Below are positions 21,149 to 28,560 of a DNA stretch of 64,000 bases, piece after piece (position 1 is the stretch's first letter; every line of letters starts with the position of its first letter). The notes below the pieces were generated by a model. That model saw only the letters and a list, made by a program, of their open reading frames with translations. It was not told where the DNA came from and ran no database searches. The position numbers were made by a program, and so were the translations under genes. Source of the DNA: Streptococcus penaeicida (GTDB taxonomy: Bacteria > Bacillota > Bacilli > Lactobacillales > Streptococcaceae); contig NZ_LOCM01000028.1 of assembly GCF_002887775.1 (NCBI RefSeq), forward strand, positions 1 to 64,000, read 5' to 3'.

Positions 21149-21802
21149 TCACATATCTTGCAATCCATCTAGGTCAAGAATAGTTACTAATTTACCAGTT
21201 CTGCTGATATAGCCTTGACTCTCAAATAAAGAAAATTTTCGCGAGAGGGTCTCCGGAGTAGTTCCCAAAAATTGAGCAATATCTTTCATTTTCATAGATA
21301 GAGTCAATTGATTTGTTTCAGTCACTTTTACTAAATCGAGCAAGTAGTTAGCTAGACGTTCCTCAACTCGTTCTATTGATAAAAGTTGTGATTGCTTTTC
21401 TAGTTGAAGCATTTTCTGACCACTTAATTCAAAAAGTTTAATGGCAATTTTGGGATTTTTGAGCAGGACTTGATTAAAAGCCTGTTTGCTAATGGTGCAA
21501 ATTTCTGTTTCTTCCAAAGCTTCCGCAAAAAGCGTTTCATTTTCAAGGCCGAAAAGCTGATTCTCACCTTCATAACCACCAGGTTCAACGACACGTAAAA
21601 GTTGTTCTTTGCCATTAGCCGATAGTTGATAAACCTTGATAGAACCGCGCGCAACGATATCCAGTTGTTCGTCGCCGGGCTGGAAAATGGTCTCATTTTT
21701 TTGATAGTGTCTATGACTTGCTAGCATGTTAATTTCAGCTTGCTCTTCCACCGATAAATGATTGAATAAGGGAACGAGTGTCACACACATATGTGGATCC
21801 AT
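21149..21802 (-). CDS. Crp/Fnr family regulator resembling FLP (thiol-switch type)
   Basis: 217 residues: cyclic-nucleotide-binding-like beta roll (about 8-120), dimer helix (125-150) and winged helix-turn-helix (about 160-210; MKDIAQFLGTTPETLSRKF is the recognition region). There is no N-terminal four-Cys cluster as in Escherichia coli FNR. Instead exactly two cysteines occur, Cys6 and Cys102, matching the spacing known for Lactobacillus casei FLP, where the pair forms a regulatory disulfide. It is the last gene of an operon with a metal ATPase whose promoter carries an FNR-type box, so autoregulation in response to oxygen or redox state is likely. Binding specificity is inferred: the recognition helix has E-x2-SR as in FNR proteins. 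Confidence 0.85.
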   Translation of the reverse strand: MDPHMCVTLVPLFNHLSVEEQAEINMLASHRHYQKNETIFQPGDEQLDIVARGSIKVYQLSANGKEQLLRVVEPGGYEGENQLFGLENETLFAEALEETEICTISKQAFNQVLLKNPKIAIKLFELSGQKMLQLEKQSQLLSIERVEERLANYLLDLVKVTETNQLTLSMKMKDIAQFLGTTPETLSRKFSLFESQGYISRTGKLVTILDLDGLQDM

Positions 21803-21829
21803 GGTAAACCTCTTTTCTGATTCTAAAAG

Positions 21830-22111
21830 CTACTTTTGTGATAGTATATCAAATTCTTCTAAGAGTTGATAGGTTTTTGATAAGGTTGGACAAGCATCAT
21901 TTGGAATAGCATAGTCACTTGTCAGTAGTCGAATTTGTCTAAACTCAGGAACTAAATCAACTTGATTTTGCGACATTTTTTCTTGAATAGCTTGATAAAT
22001 GCGACGGATTTCGAAAATTTCCGGATGATTTTTTCCATGCGCCTTAGTAATAGCATTAGTGTATAAATCAAGAATTTCATCATTTTTTTCAAAAAACTCT
22101 TTTAACATCAT
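21830..22111 (-). CDS. Short RIC/hemerythrin-like protein lacking most metal ligands
   Basis: 93 residues. AHGKNHPEIFEIRRIYQAI (from about residue 24) and the end LTSDYAIPNDACPTLSKTYQLLEEFD look like the corresponding helices of iron-sulfur cluster repair (RIC/ScdA/YtfE) hemerythrin domains. However, the H-x3-EE segment that follows in the second helix and the final H-x3-ENN segment are missing, so of the usual His/Glu di-iron set only one His motif (HGKNH) remains. It may be a non-catalytic partner or a degenerate relative. It is 12 nt after the CopZ-like gene and 27 nt before the FLP regulator. Assignment rests on motif resemblance only. Confidence 0.5.
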   Translation of the reverse strand: MMLKEFFEKNDEILDLYTNAITKAHGKNHPEIFEIRRIYQAIQEKMSQNQVDLVPEFRQIRLLTSDYAIPNDACPTLSKTYQLLEEFDILSQK

Positions 22112-22123
22112 CCATCCTCCTTA

Positions 22124-22351
22124 TTATCTTTCAGAAACTTTTAAAACAGTGTAGCCAATTGCCTCCACTGCATTTGCAATCGCATCACTACTTGTGAGAT
22201 TGTCGTCAAAATTTACCTTGGCTTTACTCGCATTAAAGAGAACCTTGACAGTCTCCTTATCAACACCAGTAACTGATTTTATCGCAGCCTCAATTTTCTG
22301 CATACAGGTTGGGCAGGCAAGGGTTTCAAGTTGTAAAATTGTCTTTTTCAT
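22124..22351 (-). CDS. Heavy-metal-associated domain protein (CopZ-like chaperone)
   Basis: 75 residues forming one HMA (ferredoxin-like) domain. The metal-binding loop is LACPTCMQKIEAAI with Cys13 and Cys16; the usual Met before the motif (MxCxxC) is replaced by Leu-Ala, which departs from typical copper CopZ. It lies directly downstream of a P1B ATPase that lacks an N-terminal HMA domain, so it probably delivers the metal to that pump as a separate chain. Metal identity unknown. Confidence 0.87.
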   Translation of the reverse strand: MKKTILQLETLACPTCMQKIEAAIKSVTGVDKETVKVLFNASKAKVNFDDNLTSSDAIANAVEAIGYTVLKVSER

Positions 22352-22428
22352 TTTTCAAAATTCCTTTCTAAAGTTATTTCTAGTATAAATCAACACTATT
22401 CAAATAAAAGTGAGATGAGTCAAGCTTT

Positions 22429-24276
22429 TTATTTTTTAAAGGTTAATAGCCTCATTGCATTTATAATAACAATCAGAATGCTTCCCTCATGAACAAACAT
22501 ACCTATCGCCATATTCATCCAAGAACTGGTGAGAACACTGACCAAAAGTGTTACTACTACTAACAAAGCGATAACAATATTTTCAATCATATTGTGTCGA
22601 GTAGCTCTGGCAAGTGCAATAGCATGTGGTATCTTATGGAAATCAGAATTCATCAAGACTACGTTAGATGTTTCAATAGCGACATCGGTGCCACCACCCA
22701 TAGCAATACCAATATCCGCTAAGGCTAATGAAGGACTATCATTAATACCATCACCAACAAAAGCTACAATTTCACCTCTTGCTTGACGGTGTTTTACAAA
22801 TGCTGCCTTGTCTTCTGGAAGCATTTGTCCGTAAGCTCCCGTTAAACCTAATTCTTCCGCAACCAAATCAACGGTCCCCTGATTGTCTCCAGACAAGAGA
22901 ATCAGGTTCTTGACTCCCATTTTTTTCAGTGATTCTAAGTCTTCTTTAACACCATTACGAACTTGATCTCGGATTCCAAGTATGAGCAATAATTGACCAT
23001 TGACCGCAGTTAGAACTAAGGAATTACCTTCAGCTTCCAATATTTCGATATCGCTTTTTATCTGCTTATTGAAGGGGACTTCATATTGCTCCATTAAATA
23101 GCGATTACCAACAAGAACCTGGTTTTGTCCAATTTGGGCAACAATTCCACCACCAGTCACCACTTTTGTCGATTCAACAATATCAACAAATGGAGGATCA
23201 TAATAAGTGGTTATAGCTCTAGCCAGAGGATGATCTGATTCTTTTTCAACACTAACTAACAAGCCTTCTACATAGTTCCTGTTATGACCATAATGAATAG
23301 CTTGCGTCACTTGAGGATTACCATAAGTTAAGGTCCCAGTCTTATCAAAGAGAATAGTGTCAACTTTACCAAAGTGATTAATAATATCACTCCCTTTGAA
23401 TAAAATGCCATTTTTAGCACCATTACCAATACCTGAAACATTGGAAACTGGCACACCAATGACAAGGGCACCCGGGCAGCCTAGTACTAAAATAGTGACA
23501 GCCAATTCCATATTCTGGGTCCAAAGCCAAACAAAAATTGCAAGGACAAGAACAGCAGGCGTATAGTATTTCGAAAAGCGATCAATAAAGCGTTCAGCTT
23601 TGGACTTAGAATCTTGAGCTTCTTCAACCAACTCAATGATTTTCCCAAAAGTTGTCTCCTCACCGATTTTCTCCGTCCTAAGGTGTAAGGTCCCATTTTC
23701 GAGAATAGTCCCAGCAAAGACACTGGACCCAATCGCTTTTGAAACTGGAATAGATTCTCCCGTGATACTAGCTTCATTCACATTACCAGAACCAAACGTA
23801 ATCACACCATCCACTGGTATTTTACCTCCGGTTTTTACCAAAAGAAGATCCCCTTCAACAATCTCATCCACCGGAATTTCTTCGAACTCACCATTTTCAG
23901 TTTTTCGAAAACTAGTCTCAGGCACCAAGTTGACCAAATCTTTAATAGCCGAACGTGTTTTGGCCATAGTCCTCTTCTCCAAATAAGCCCCAAACAAGAA
24001 GAGAAAAGCCACAATCGCCGACTCTTCGAATTCCTGAATGACAAAGGCTCCAAGAATAGCAAGACTCACTAACAGTTCAATACTCACCACCTTAACCCTT
24101 AGCGCTTGAAAAGCTTGAACAAGAATCGGAAAACCACCAACCAGCGACGCTAGGAAAAGCAACGAGGCCGCAAGCCCCTCATTCCCAATAAACCACTCTA
24201 TTGAAAAAGCACCCACAATCAAAATCCCTGTCACAGCAGTCAACCGATTCCGATTTAAGGATAACCATTTTTGCAT
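22429..24276 (-). CDS. Heavy-metal P1B-type ATPase with CPG membrane motif
   Basis: 615 residues of a metal-translocating P-type ATPase. Visible: TGES actuator loop (172-175), phosphorylation site DKTGT (311-315), HP motif in SDHPLARAI and hinge GDGINDSP. The membrane metal site reads GCPGALVIG (CPG at 267-269) instead of CPC, CPH or SPC, so it does not fall into the well-characterised copper, zinc or cobalt groups. No N-terminal metal-binding domain is present; the next gene encodes one. The start at 24276 follows GGAGG; a longer in-frame extension to 24342 runs through the promoter and is rejected. First gene of the operon. Confidence 0.9.
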   Translation of the reverse strand: MQKWLSLNRNRLTAVTGILIVGAFSIEWFIGNEGLAASLLFLASLVGGFPILVQAFQALRVKVVSIELLVSLAILGAFVIQEFEESAIVAFLFLFGAYLEKRTMAKTRSAIKDLVNLVPETSFRKTENGEFEEIPVDEIVEGDLLLVKTGGKIPVDGVITFGSGNVNEASITGESIPVSKAIGSSVFAGTILENGTLHLRTEKIGEETTFGKIIELVEEAQDSKSKAERFIDRFSKYYTPAVLVLAIFVWLWTQNMELAVTILVLGCPGALVIGVPVSNVSGIGNGAKNGILFKGSDIINHFGKVDTILFDKTGTLTYGNPQVTQAIHYGHNRNYVEGLLVSVEKESDHPLARAITTYYDPPFVDIVESTKVVTGGGIVAQIGQNQVLVGNRYLMEQYEVPFNKQIKSDIEILEAEGNSLVLTAVNGQLLLILGIRDQVRNGVKEDLESLKKMGVKNLILLSGDNQGTVDLVAEELGLTGAYGQMLPEDKAAFVKHRQARGEIVAFVGDGINDSPSLALADIGIAMGGGTDVAIETSNVVLMNSDFHKIPHAIALARATRHNMIENIVIALLVVVTLLVSVLTSSWMNMAIGMFVHEGSILIVIINAMRLLTFKK

Positions 24277-24300
24277 CACAACTACCTCCTTACTGACACT

Positions 24301-24306
24301 AGTATA
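24301..24306 (-). promoter_or_regulatory. -10 element of the metal ATPase operon
   Basis: TATACT on the reverse strand, about 25 nt before the ATG. No good -35 hexamer exists 17 nt upstream, where the FNR-type box overlaps instead, which fits an activator-dependent promoter. Confidence 0.55.
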
Positions 24307-24328
24307 CCCAAGACCAAGACCAAAGAAA

Positions 24329-24342
24329 TTGATTTCTATCAA
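24329..24342 (-). promoter_or_regulatory. FNR/FLP-type operator (TTGAT-N4-ATCAA)
   Basis: TTGATAGAAATCAA on the reverse strand is a perfect match to the FNR box TTGAT-N4-ATCAA. With the transcription start taken 7 nt beyond the TATACT -10, its centre lies at about -41.5, the classical class II activation position. The regulator gene of the same operon is the obvious ligand. Confidence 0.75.
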
Positions 24343-24357
24343 GAAATGAAAAATAGG

Positions 24358-24386
24358 ATAAAAAAAGAGAGCTAAAAATAGCTCTC
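24358..24386 (-). terminator. Terminator of mazG-like gene
   Basis: Perfect stem GAGAGCTA/TAGCTCTC with a four-base loop, followed on the reverse strand by TTTTTTT. Confidence 0.8.
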
Positions 24387-24638
24387 GGAATAATATGTAA
24401 ATAAAGATAAGCTTTTACAACTTTTTTATTTCAAATTCAGAAACACCTTTCGAGATCAGACACCCCTTTAAATCTTCAAAGTATATCTTCTTCGATGGCT
24501 AGAGAACTTCCATTATGCTTGTATCTGCCAGTATTATCCTATCTTTCAAAAAGTCAAACTCCATATTGATCAGTAGTTGTATTTGTTAGACTTATGGTAC
24601 AACCTTCAAGTTTCAATATGACTTTTTTCGCTCAACAT

Positions 24639-24971
24639 TCATAATTCTGTGTATTTTTTATTATTATTCTTGCTTTTCGAAACAGGATATTTTTCTACAT
24701 TTTTTGCTATTTTTTCCCTTATTATTGATTCCATATCAAACCCTAAATTATCAGCCAGCATGTATGCATAGATTACAACATCTGCAATTTCTTCTTTTAA
24801 TTCTTCACTTTTAGTTTGAATTACTTCTTCACTTGTTTTCCACTGAAATAATTCAAGTAACTCACTTGCCTCTAATGAAACAGAAATAGCTAAATCTTTT
24901 TCATTATGAAATTGTCGCCATTCTCGCTCATCTCTAAAATTGTTTATTTCATTCATTATACTTTTCATCAT
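24639..24971 (-). CDS. MazG-like nucleotide pyrophosphohydrolase (dCTPase-like)
   Basis: 110 residues of the all-alpha NTP pyrophosphatase superfamily, closest in pattern to small dCTPP1/RS21-C6-type enzymes that cleave dCTP and modified dCTP to dCMP. The metal-binding signature E-x2-E ... E-x2-D is seen as LEASELLELFQW (near residue 34) and EELKEEIADVVIYAY (near 56-70); FRDEREWRQFHNEKDLA is the usual N-terminal helix. AGAGGT precedes the ATG. It is divergent from the GIY-YIG/DUF2075 gene across an 86-nt promoter region. It could be a housecleaning enzyme or part of a two-gene defence cassette. Confidence 0.87.
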   Translation of the reverse strand: MMKSIMNEINNFRDEREWRQFHNEKDLAISVSLEASELLELFQWKTSEEVIQTKSEELKEEIADVVIYAYMLADNLGFDMESIIREKIAKNVEKYPVSKSKNNNKKYTEL

Positions 24972-25057
24972 ACACCTCTTATTTAATATTCTATCATAAC
25001 ATATTACATTATTATGAATTATGGTAAAATAAAGCTATCACTTCTTTAGGAGTAATT

Positions 25058-26803
25058 ATGTCACTAAATAACAATTATAGTCCAGTAATAACCAAAATTA
25101 ATTATGACTCACTCACTGTAAATTCTATCAAATCTCAAAATCTTAATGAGAAAGACCAATCTTTAATTTTAGACTATCCAACAGTATATATTATAAATGA
25201 TAAAGATAATCAACAAAAGTCTAAATATATTGTATATATTGGAGAAACAAACGATATAGGTCGACGAACAAAACAACATTTATATGATGATATTCGTAAT
25301 GGACGGGAAGATTTCATTGAGTTAAGTGATTCAACTACTGCAGAAATGTTCATAATAGGGCATAAATACTTCAATAAATCACTTACATTAGATATAGAAA
25401 ATAAGTTATTACATTACCTATCTAGTGTTGAATCTGTAGTAAAAGTAAATAATCGAAAAGAGAACCCACAAAATAACTACTATACTTCTGAAACAATGGA
25501 AACAATCTTTTCAAAAGTATGGAGAAAATTACATCACAAAAATCCTGAACTTTTTCCGACTGAATCAATCATTAGAGATTCAGCTTTGTTTAAAGCCTCA
25601 CCATTTCATAAATTAACTAAAGAACAGATTGAAGCTAAAAATGAGATAATCCTGAAGACAATTTCAATTTTAAGTCAGAATTTAGAAGGACAACTATTAT
25701 TAGTTGAAGGAGAAGCTGGTTCTGGAAAAACAGTATTAATGAGTAATCTACTGTATGATCTATTTAGTGATGAGTCACTTCCTATAAAAAGTAATGAATT
25801 ATCTATACACTTACTTGTCAATCATGATCAACAATTAGTTGTTTACGAACAATTAGCTAAAAAATTAGGGCTGAAAAACAAAAATCAAATGCCTGTTGTA
25901 GCTAAGCCAACAAGTTTCATTAATAAGCAATCTAAATGTAATCAAAAAGCTGATATTGTCATTATTGACGAGGCTCATTTACTTCTCACTCGCGGAAAAC
26001 AATCTTATCGTGGAAAGAATCATCTAAAGGATATTCTGGAAAATGCTAAAGTAGTTATAGCTGTTTTTGATGAGAAACAAATTTTAACAGCTGAACAAAT
26101 TTGGGAATCACAGGATTTAGCTGAAATTCGTCTTGATGCTCGAGATACCATAAAGTTAAAGAATCAAATGCGTATTAATGCTAATATTTCAACAATTACT
26201 TGGATACGCCAATTCATAGATGATGGTCAGATTAAACCTTATATTCCTGATAATACTTATGATTTGAAAGTTTTTGATTCACCAACAGAAATGTATGCAG
26301 AAATTAAGAAAAAATCATTAAACCAAGATAATGGTATTTCCAGACTTTTAGCAACTTATGATTGGACATTTAAAAACTCTAAATCAGAACAAGGTTATTA
26401 TTATGTTGAAATAGGAGACTTCAAACTACCTTGGAATCTTCAATTACCTAAAACTAGAAAAGTAAAAGATTTATCTTGGGCAGAGCAAGCACAAACAATT
26501 GATGAAGTTGGGTCAACGTATACCATCCAAGGATTTGATTTGAACTATGCTGCAGTCATTATTGGACCTTCCGTTAAATACCGCAATGGACAAGTTATTT
26601 TTGATCCTAGTGAAAGTAAAAATGCTAAAGCTATAGAACGTAGAACTTTGTCAGACGGACGGAAACAATCATTTGGAGAAACATTACTACAAAATGAGTT
26701 AAACGTTCTATTGACACGAGGTGTTAATGGACTTTATCTCTTTGCAGTTGATGAAGAGCTTCAAAAGGTACTAAAACAAAATATTCCTCTTTATAAAAAA
26801 TAA
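25058..26803 (+). CDS. GIY-YIG nuclease fused to DUF2075 (Schlafen-like) helicase domain
   Basis: 581 residues. N-terminus (about 40-125) is a GIY-YIG endonuclease: TVYII at 42-46, VYIGET at 59-64, RRTKQH at 69-74 and metal-binding Glu114 in DIENKLLHYL. After a linker, a DUF2075 superfamily-1-like helicase module has Walker A GEAGSGKT (218-225), Walker B IIDEAH (302-307), STYTIQGFDLNYAAVIIGPS (motif V region) and LNVLLTRGVNGLYLF (motif VI region). DUF2075 domains resemble the helicase part of vertebrate Schlafen proteins. The gene is AT-rich relative to its neighbours, divergent from the mazG-like gene and ends in its own terminator. Anti-phage or plasmid-restricting activity is plausible but inferred. 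Confidence 0.85.
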   Translation: MSLNNNYSPVITKINYDSLTVNSIKSQNLNEKDQSLILDYPTVYIINDKDNQQKSKYIVYIGETNDIGRRTKQHLYDDIRNGREDFIELSDSTTAEMFIIGHKYFNKSLTLDIENKLLHYLSSVESVVKVNNRKENPQNNYYTSETMETIFSKVWRKLHHKNPELFPTESIIRDSALFKASPFHKLTKEQIEAKNEIILKTISILSQNLEGQLLLVEGEAGSGKTVLMSNLLYDLFSDESLPIKSNELSIHLLVNHDQQLVVYEQLAKKLGLKNKNQMPVVAKPTSFINKQSKCNQKADIVIIDEAHLLLTRGKQSYRGKNHLKDILENAKVVIAVFDEKQILTAEQIWESQDLAEIRLDARDTIKLKNQMRINANISTITWIRQFIDDGQIKPYIPDNTYDLKVFDSPTEMYAEIKKKSLNQDNGISRLLATYDWTFKNSKSEQGYYYVEIGDFKLPWNLQLPKTRKVKDLSWAEQAQTIDEVGSTYTIQGFDLNYAAVIIGPSVKYRNGQVIFDPSESKNAKAIERRTLSDGRKQSFGETLLQNELNVLLTRGVNGLYLFAVDEELQKVLKQNIPLYKK

Positions 26804-26814
26804 TTAATTTGTAG

Positions 26815-26859
26815 TATACATAACCCAACTAATTACTAAGTTAGGTTATGTATTTTTTT
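26815..26859 (+). terminator. Terminator of the GIY-YIG/DUF2075 gene
   Basis: ATACATAACC...AACT pairs with AAGTT...GGTTATGTAT with one bulge, followed by TTTTTTT. Confidence 0.85.
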
Positions 26860-26977
26860 GTTAAACGCCAAATTTTTTTACCGAAAATAATTTTTAAGTA
26901 TTGCAAGAGAGTAACCATAATTGGCTTAAATCTAATTAGTGTTGTTAAAGAAATCAAACCTTTTTTTAAAAATATCC

Positions 26978-27006
26978 TTGCACGGTTTTTTATAATATGT
27001 TAAAAT
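26978..27006 (+). promoter_or_regulatory. Orphan forward promoter
   Basis: TTGCAC (26978-26983), 17-nt spacer, TAAAAT (27001-27006) with an extended TG one base upstream of the -10. It points into a stretch with no gene, ending at the terminator at 27331. Confidence 0.55.
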
Positions 27007-27012
27007 TTGGTT

Positions 27013-27369
27013 ATAAATAAGTTATAAAGCGCTTATATCAGAAATAATTAAGACTGTAGTTGCAATCTACTATCAATAATAACCGTAGACCTTTCCAAAT
27101 ATAATTTTGAGTATTATTAAAAATCAAACATTAATTTCCCGAGTGAGAGGATGAAATTTCCCATCACAAGTATTATCATCATTATTTTCAAATCTAGATA
27201 AATCTTTGTTGTTCCTTTTTATTAGGATTTTTTAGATTATGCTCATAGGCATCACTTCCCTTTCCAGATTGCAGCTACCGTCTTATTTTGTTAATTAATA
27301 TTAATGATAATTAGATTTCGCTAAACAACCAACACTCAAAAATGATCTTTTTCATTTTGGGTGTTTTTT
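27013..27369 (+). ncRNA. Candidate small RNA between orphan promoter and terminator
   Basis: A transcript of about 355 nt is predicted from the promoter at 26978-27006 to the terminator at 27331-27369. It includes a near palindrome TATAAAGCGCTTATA at its 5' end and, at 27151-27201, a 16-codon hydrophobic frame (MKFPITSIIIIIFKSR) with a poorly spaced GAGAGG. No known RNA family is recognised; the call rests solely on paired signals. Confidence 0.3.
27331..27369 (+). terminator. Forward terminator of unassigned transcript
   Basis: AACACTCAAAAATGA pairs with TTCATTTTGGGTGTT and is followed by a T run. No protein gene lies upstream that would need it, since the nuclease-helicase gene has its own. 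Confidence 0.7.
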
Positions 27370-27449
27370 ATTTTATTTCCATTTTGGAAACTCAACATCA
27401 CAAGCATCATTTTAGGCCAATTTTTAGGGCAAATTCTCAAAATTGTATC

Positions 27450-27478
27450 AAAAAAAGAACATCCCAAAGGGATGTTCC
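27450..27478 (-). terminator. Terminator of rplM-rpsI
   Basis: Perfect stem GAACATCCC/GGGATGTTC with a short loop and a TTTTTTTG tail on the reverse strand. Confidence 0.9.
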
Positions 27479-27500
27479 ATATAACAGTAATTCTTTCGAA

Positions 27501-27893
27501 TTAACGTTTTGAGAATTGTGATGCTTTACGGGCTTTTTTAAGACCTGGTTTTTTACGTTCAACCATACGTGCATCACGTGTAAGAAGTCCAGCGCGTTTT
27601 AATGAGTCGCGGAAGTCTGGGTCTACTTGTAGCAATGCGCGAGCGATACCATGACGGATAGCTCCTGATTGTCCACCGTAACCGCCACCGTTTACGTTTA
27701 CGAATACGTCGTATGAACCTTCAGTAGATGTTACTGCGAAAGGTTGGTTGATAACTAAACGTAAGTCAGCGTGTGGGATGTATTCTTCAACATCTTTGTT
27801 GTTAACTGTGATTTTACCAGTTCCTGGGAGTAAACGAACGCGTGCAACAGCGTTTTTACGACGGCCAGTTCCTGCATATTGTGCTTGTGCCAT
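27501..27893 (-). CDS. rpsI: 30S ribosomal protein S9
   Basis: 130-residue basic protein. The N-terminus [19 protein letters not shown] and the C-terminal [17 protein letters not shown] tail, whose last Lys-Arg reaches the P-site tRNA in the 30S subunit, are diagnostic. It follows rplM by 21 nt in the standard two-gene operon. Its 3' end faces the AT-rich accessory stretch; rpsI 3' ends serve as integration sites for some streptococcal mobile elements. Confidence 0.98.
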   Translation of the reverse strand: MAQAQYAGTGRRKNAVARVRLLPGTGKITVNNKDVEEYIPHADLRLVINQPFAVTSTEGSYDVFVNVNGGGYGGQSGAIRHGIARALLQVDPDFRDSLKRAGLLTRDARMVERKKPGLKKARKASQFSKR

Positions 27894-27914
27894 TATTTAT
27901 GTGCTCCTTTCCTC

Positions 27915-28361
27915 TTAGATAAGTCCTGAGATGTCAAGTACTTCTGGTTGTTGTGCTGCATGAGTGTGCTCACCGCCAACGAAGACTTTCAATTTCATAC
28001 CTTGTGCACGTCCAAGAGTGTTATGTGGAAGCATGCCTTTTACAGATTTTTCGATTAAACGAACAGCATTTTTAGAACGTAGTTCACCTGCTGAGATTTG
28101 TTTCAATCCACCTGGGTACATTGAGTGAGTGTAGTAGATTTTATCAGTTGCTTTTTTACCAGTTAATTTAACTTTTTCAGCATTGATAACAATTACAAAG
28201 TCACCTGTATCAGTGTGTGGTGTGAAAGTTGGTTTGTTTTTTCCGCGAAGTACGCTAGCAACTACTGCAGAAAGACGTCCAAGAGGTACATCTGTTGCGT
28301 CAACAACGTACCATTTGCGTTCAACTTGGCCAGTTTTAGCCATAAAAGTTGTTTTGTTCAT
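27915..28361 (-). CDS. rplM: 50S ribosomal protein L13
   Basis: 148 residues from ATG 28361 (AGGAGAAATC upstream); the longer open frame to 28454 runs through the structured leader and is rejected. [17 protein letters not shown] at the start and [20 protein letters not shown] near residue 110 are typical L13 signatures. It binds 23S rRNA early in assembly. It is probably autoregulated through the leader RNA. Confidence 0.98.
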   Translation of the reverse strand: MNKTTFMAKTGQVERKWYVVDATDVPLGRLSAVVASVLRGKNKPTFTPHTDTGDFVIVINAEKVKLTGKKATDKIYYTHSMYPGGLKQISAGELRSKNAVRLIEKSVKGMLPHNTLGRAQGMKLKVFVGGEHTHAAQQPEVLDISGLI

Positions 28362-28390
28362 GATTTCTCCTATACGAATTCGTAATATTT

Positions 28391-28465
28391 GTTTACAGGG
28401 TTGATGGGTGTTCCGTCCCATCGAAGGTATTTGGAAGGTTCCGGGGCCTTTCAAATGGGGTAAAC
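28391..28465 (-). promoter_or_regulatory. L13-type leader RNA
   Basis: On the reverse strand GTTTAC (28460-28465) pairs with GTAAAC (28391-28396), enclosing two hairpins: GAAAGG/CCTTCC (one mismatch) and perfect GATGGG/CCCATC. This closed multi-stem structure ends 29 nt before the rplM ATG and matches the idea of the Firmicute L13 leader, where L13 binding represses its own operon. Assignment to that family is by position and shape. Confidence 0.65.
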
Positions 28466-28478
28466 AATACCGCCTACT

Positions 28479-28507
28479 ATAATATCAAAAATACTTGCCA
28501 CTAGCAA
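28479..28507 (-). promoter_or_regulatory. Promoter of rplM-rpsI
   Basis: TTGCTA (28502-28507) and TATTAT (28479-28484) on the reverse strand with a 17-nt spacer, starting transcription just before the leader structure. Confidence 0.65.
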
Positions 28508-28560
28508 GTACTTTTTCTCTTTTATTTTTCTTTTTTTAAGTCCCGAAAAACTTGGTCTGA

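Larger units (their letters stand above)
24277..24638. other. Intergenic stretch between ATPase and mazG
   Basis: About 360 bases containing the ATPase operon promoter and FNR-type box and the mazG terminator. Positions 24390-24638 show no coding potential or recognisable element; the sequence is AT-rich. Confidence 0.6.
26804..27500. other. Long gene-free AT-rich stretch beside rpsI
   Basis: About 700 bases. It contains a terminator for the nuclease-helicase gene (26815-26859), a good forward promoter (26978-27006), a forward terminator (27331-27369) and the rpsI terminator (27450-27478). No ORF above 20 codons with a convincing start was found. The promoter-terminator pair is treated as a candidate small RNA. 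Confidence 0.6.

Noticed and set aside
22529..24062. Several long open frames opposite and within the metal ATPase
   Set aside because: They are shadows of the strongly biased ATPase frame, with no family motifs or ribosome binding sites.
27151..27201. 16-codon hydrophobic peptide as a type I toxin or signalling peptide
   Set aside because: GAGAGG abuts the ATG and the peptide lacks features of known Fst, Ldr or SHP families; kept only as a note within the candidate RNA.
24387..27500. Integrated mobile element with attachment sites
   Set aside because: No integrase, relaxase or transposase frame, and by eye no repeat of the rpsI 3' end was found.
28362..28454. Upstream extension of L13 to 28454
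   Set aside because: It would translate the leader hairpins and gives an extra 31 residues unlike any L13; ATG 28361 has a proper ribosome binding site.
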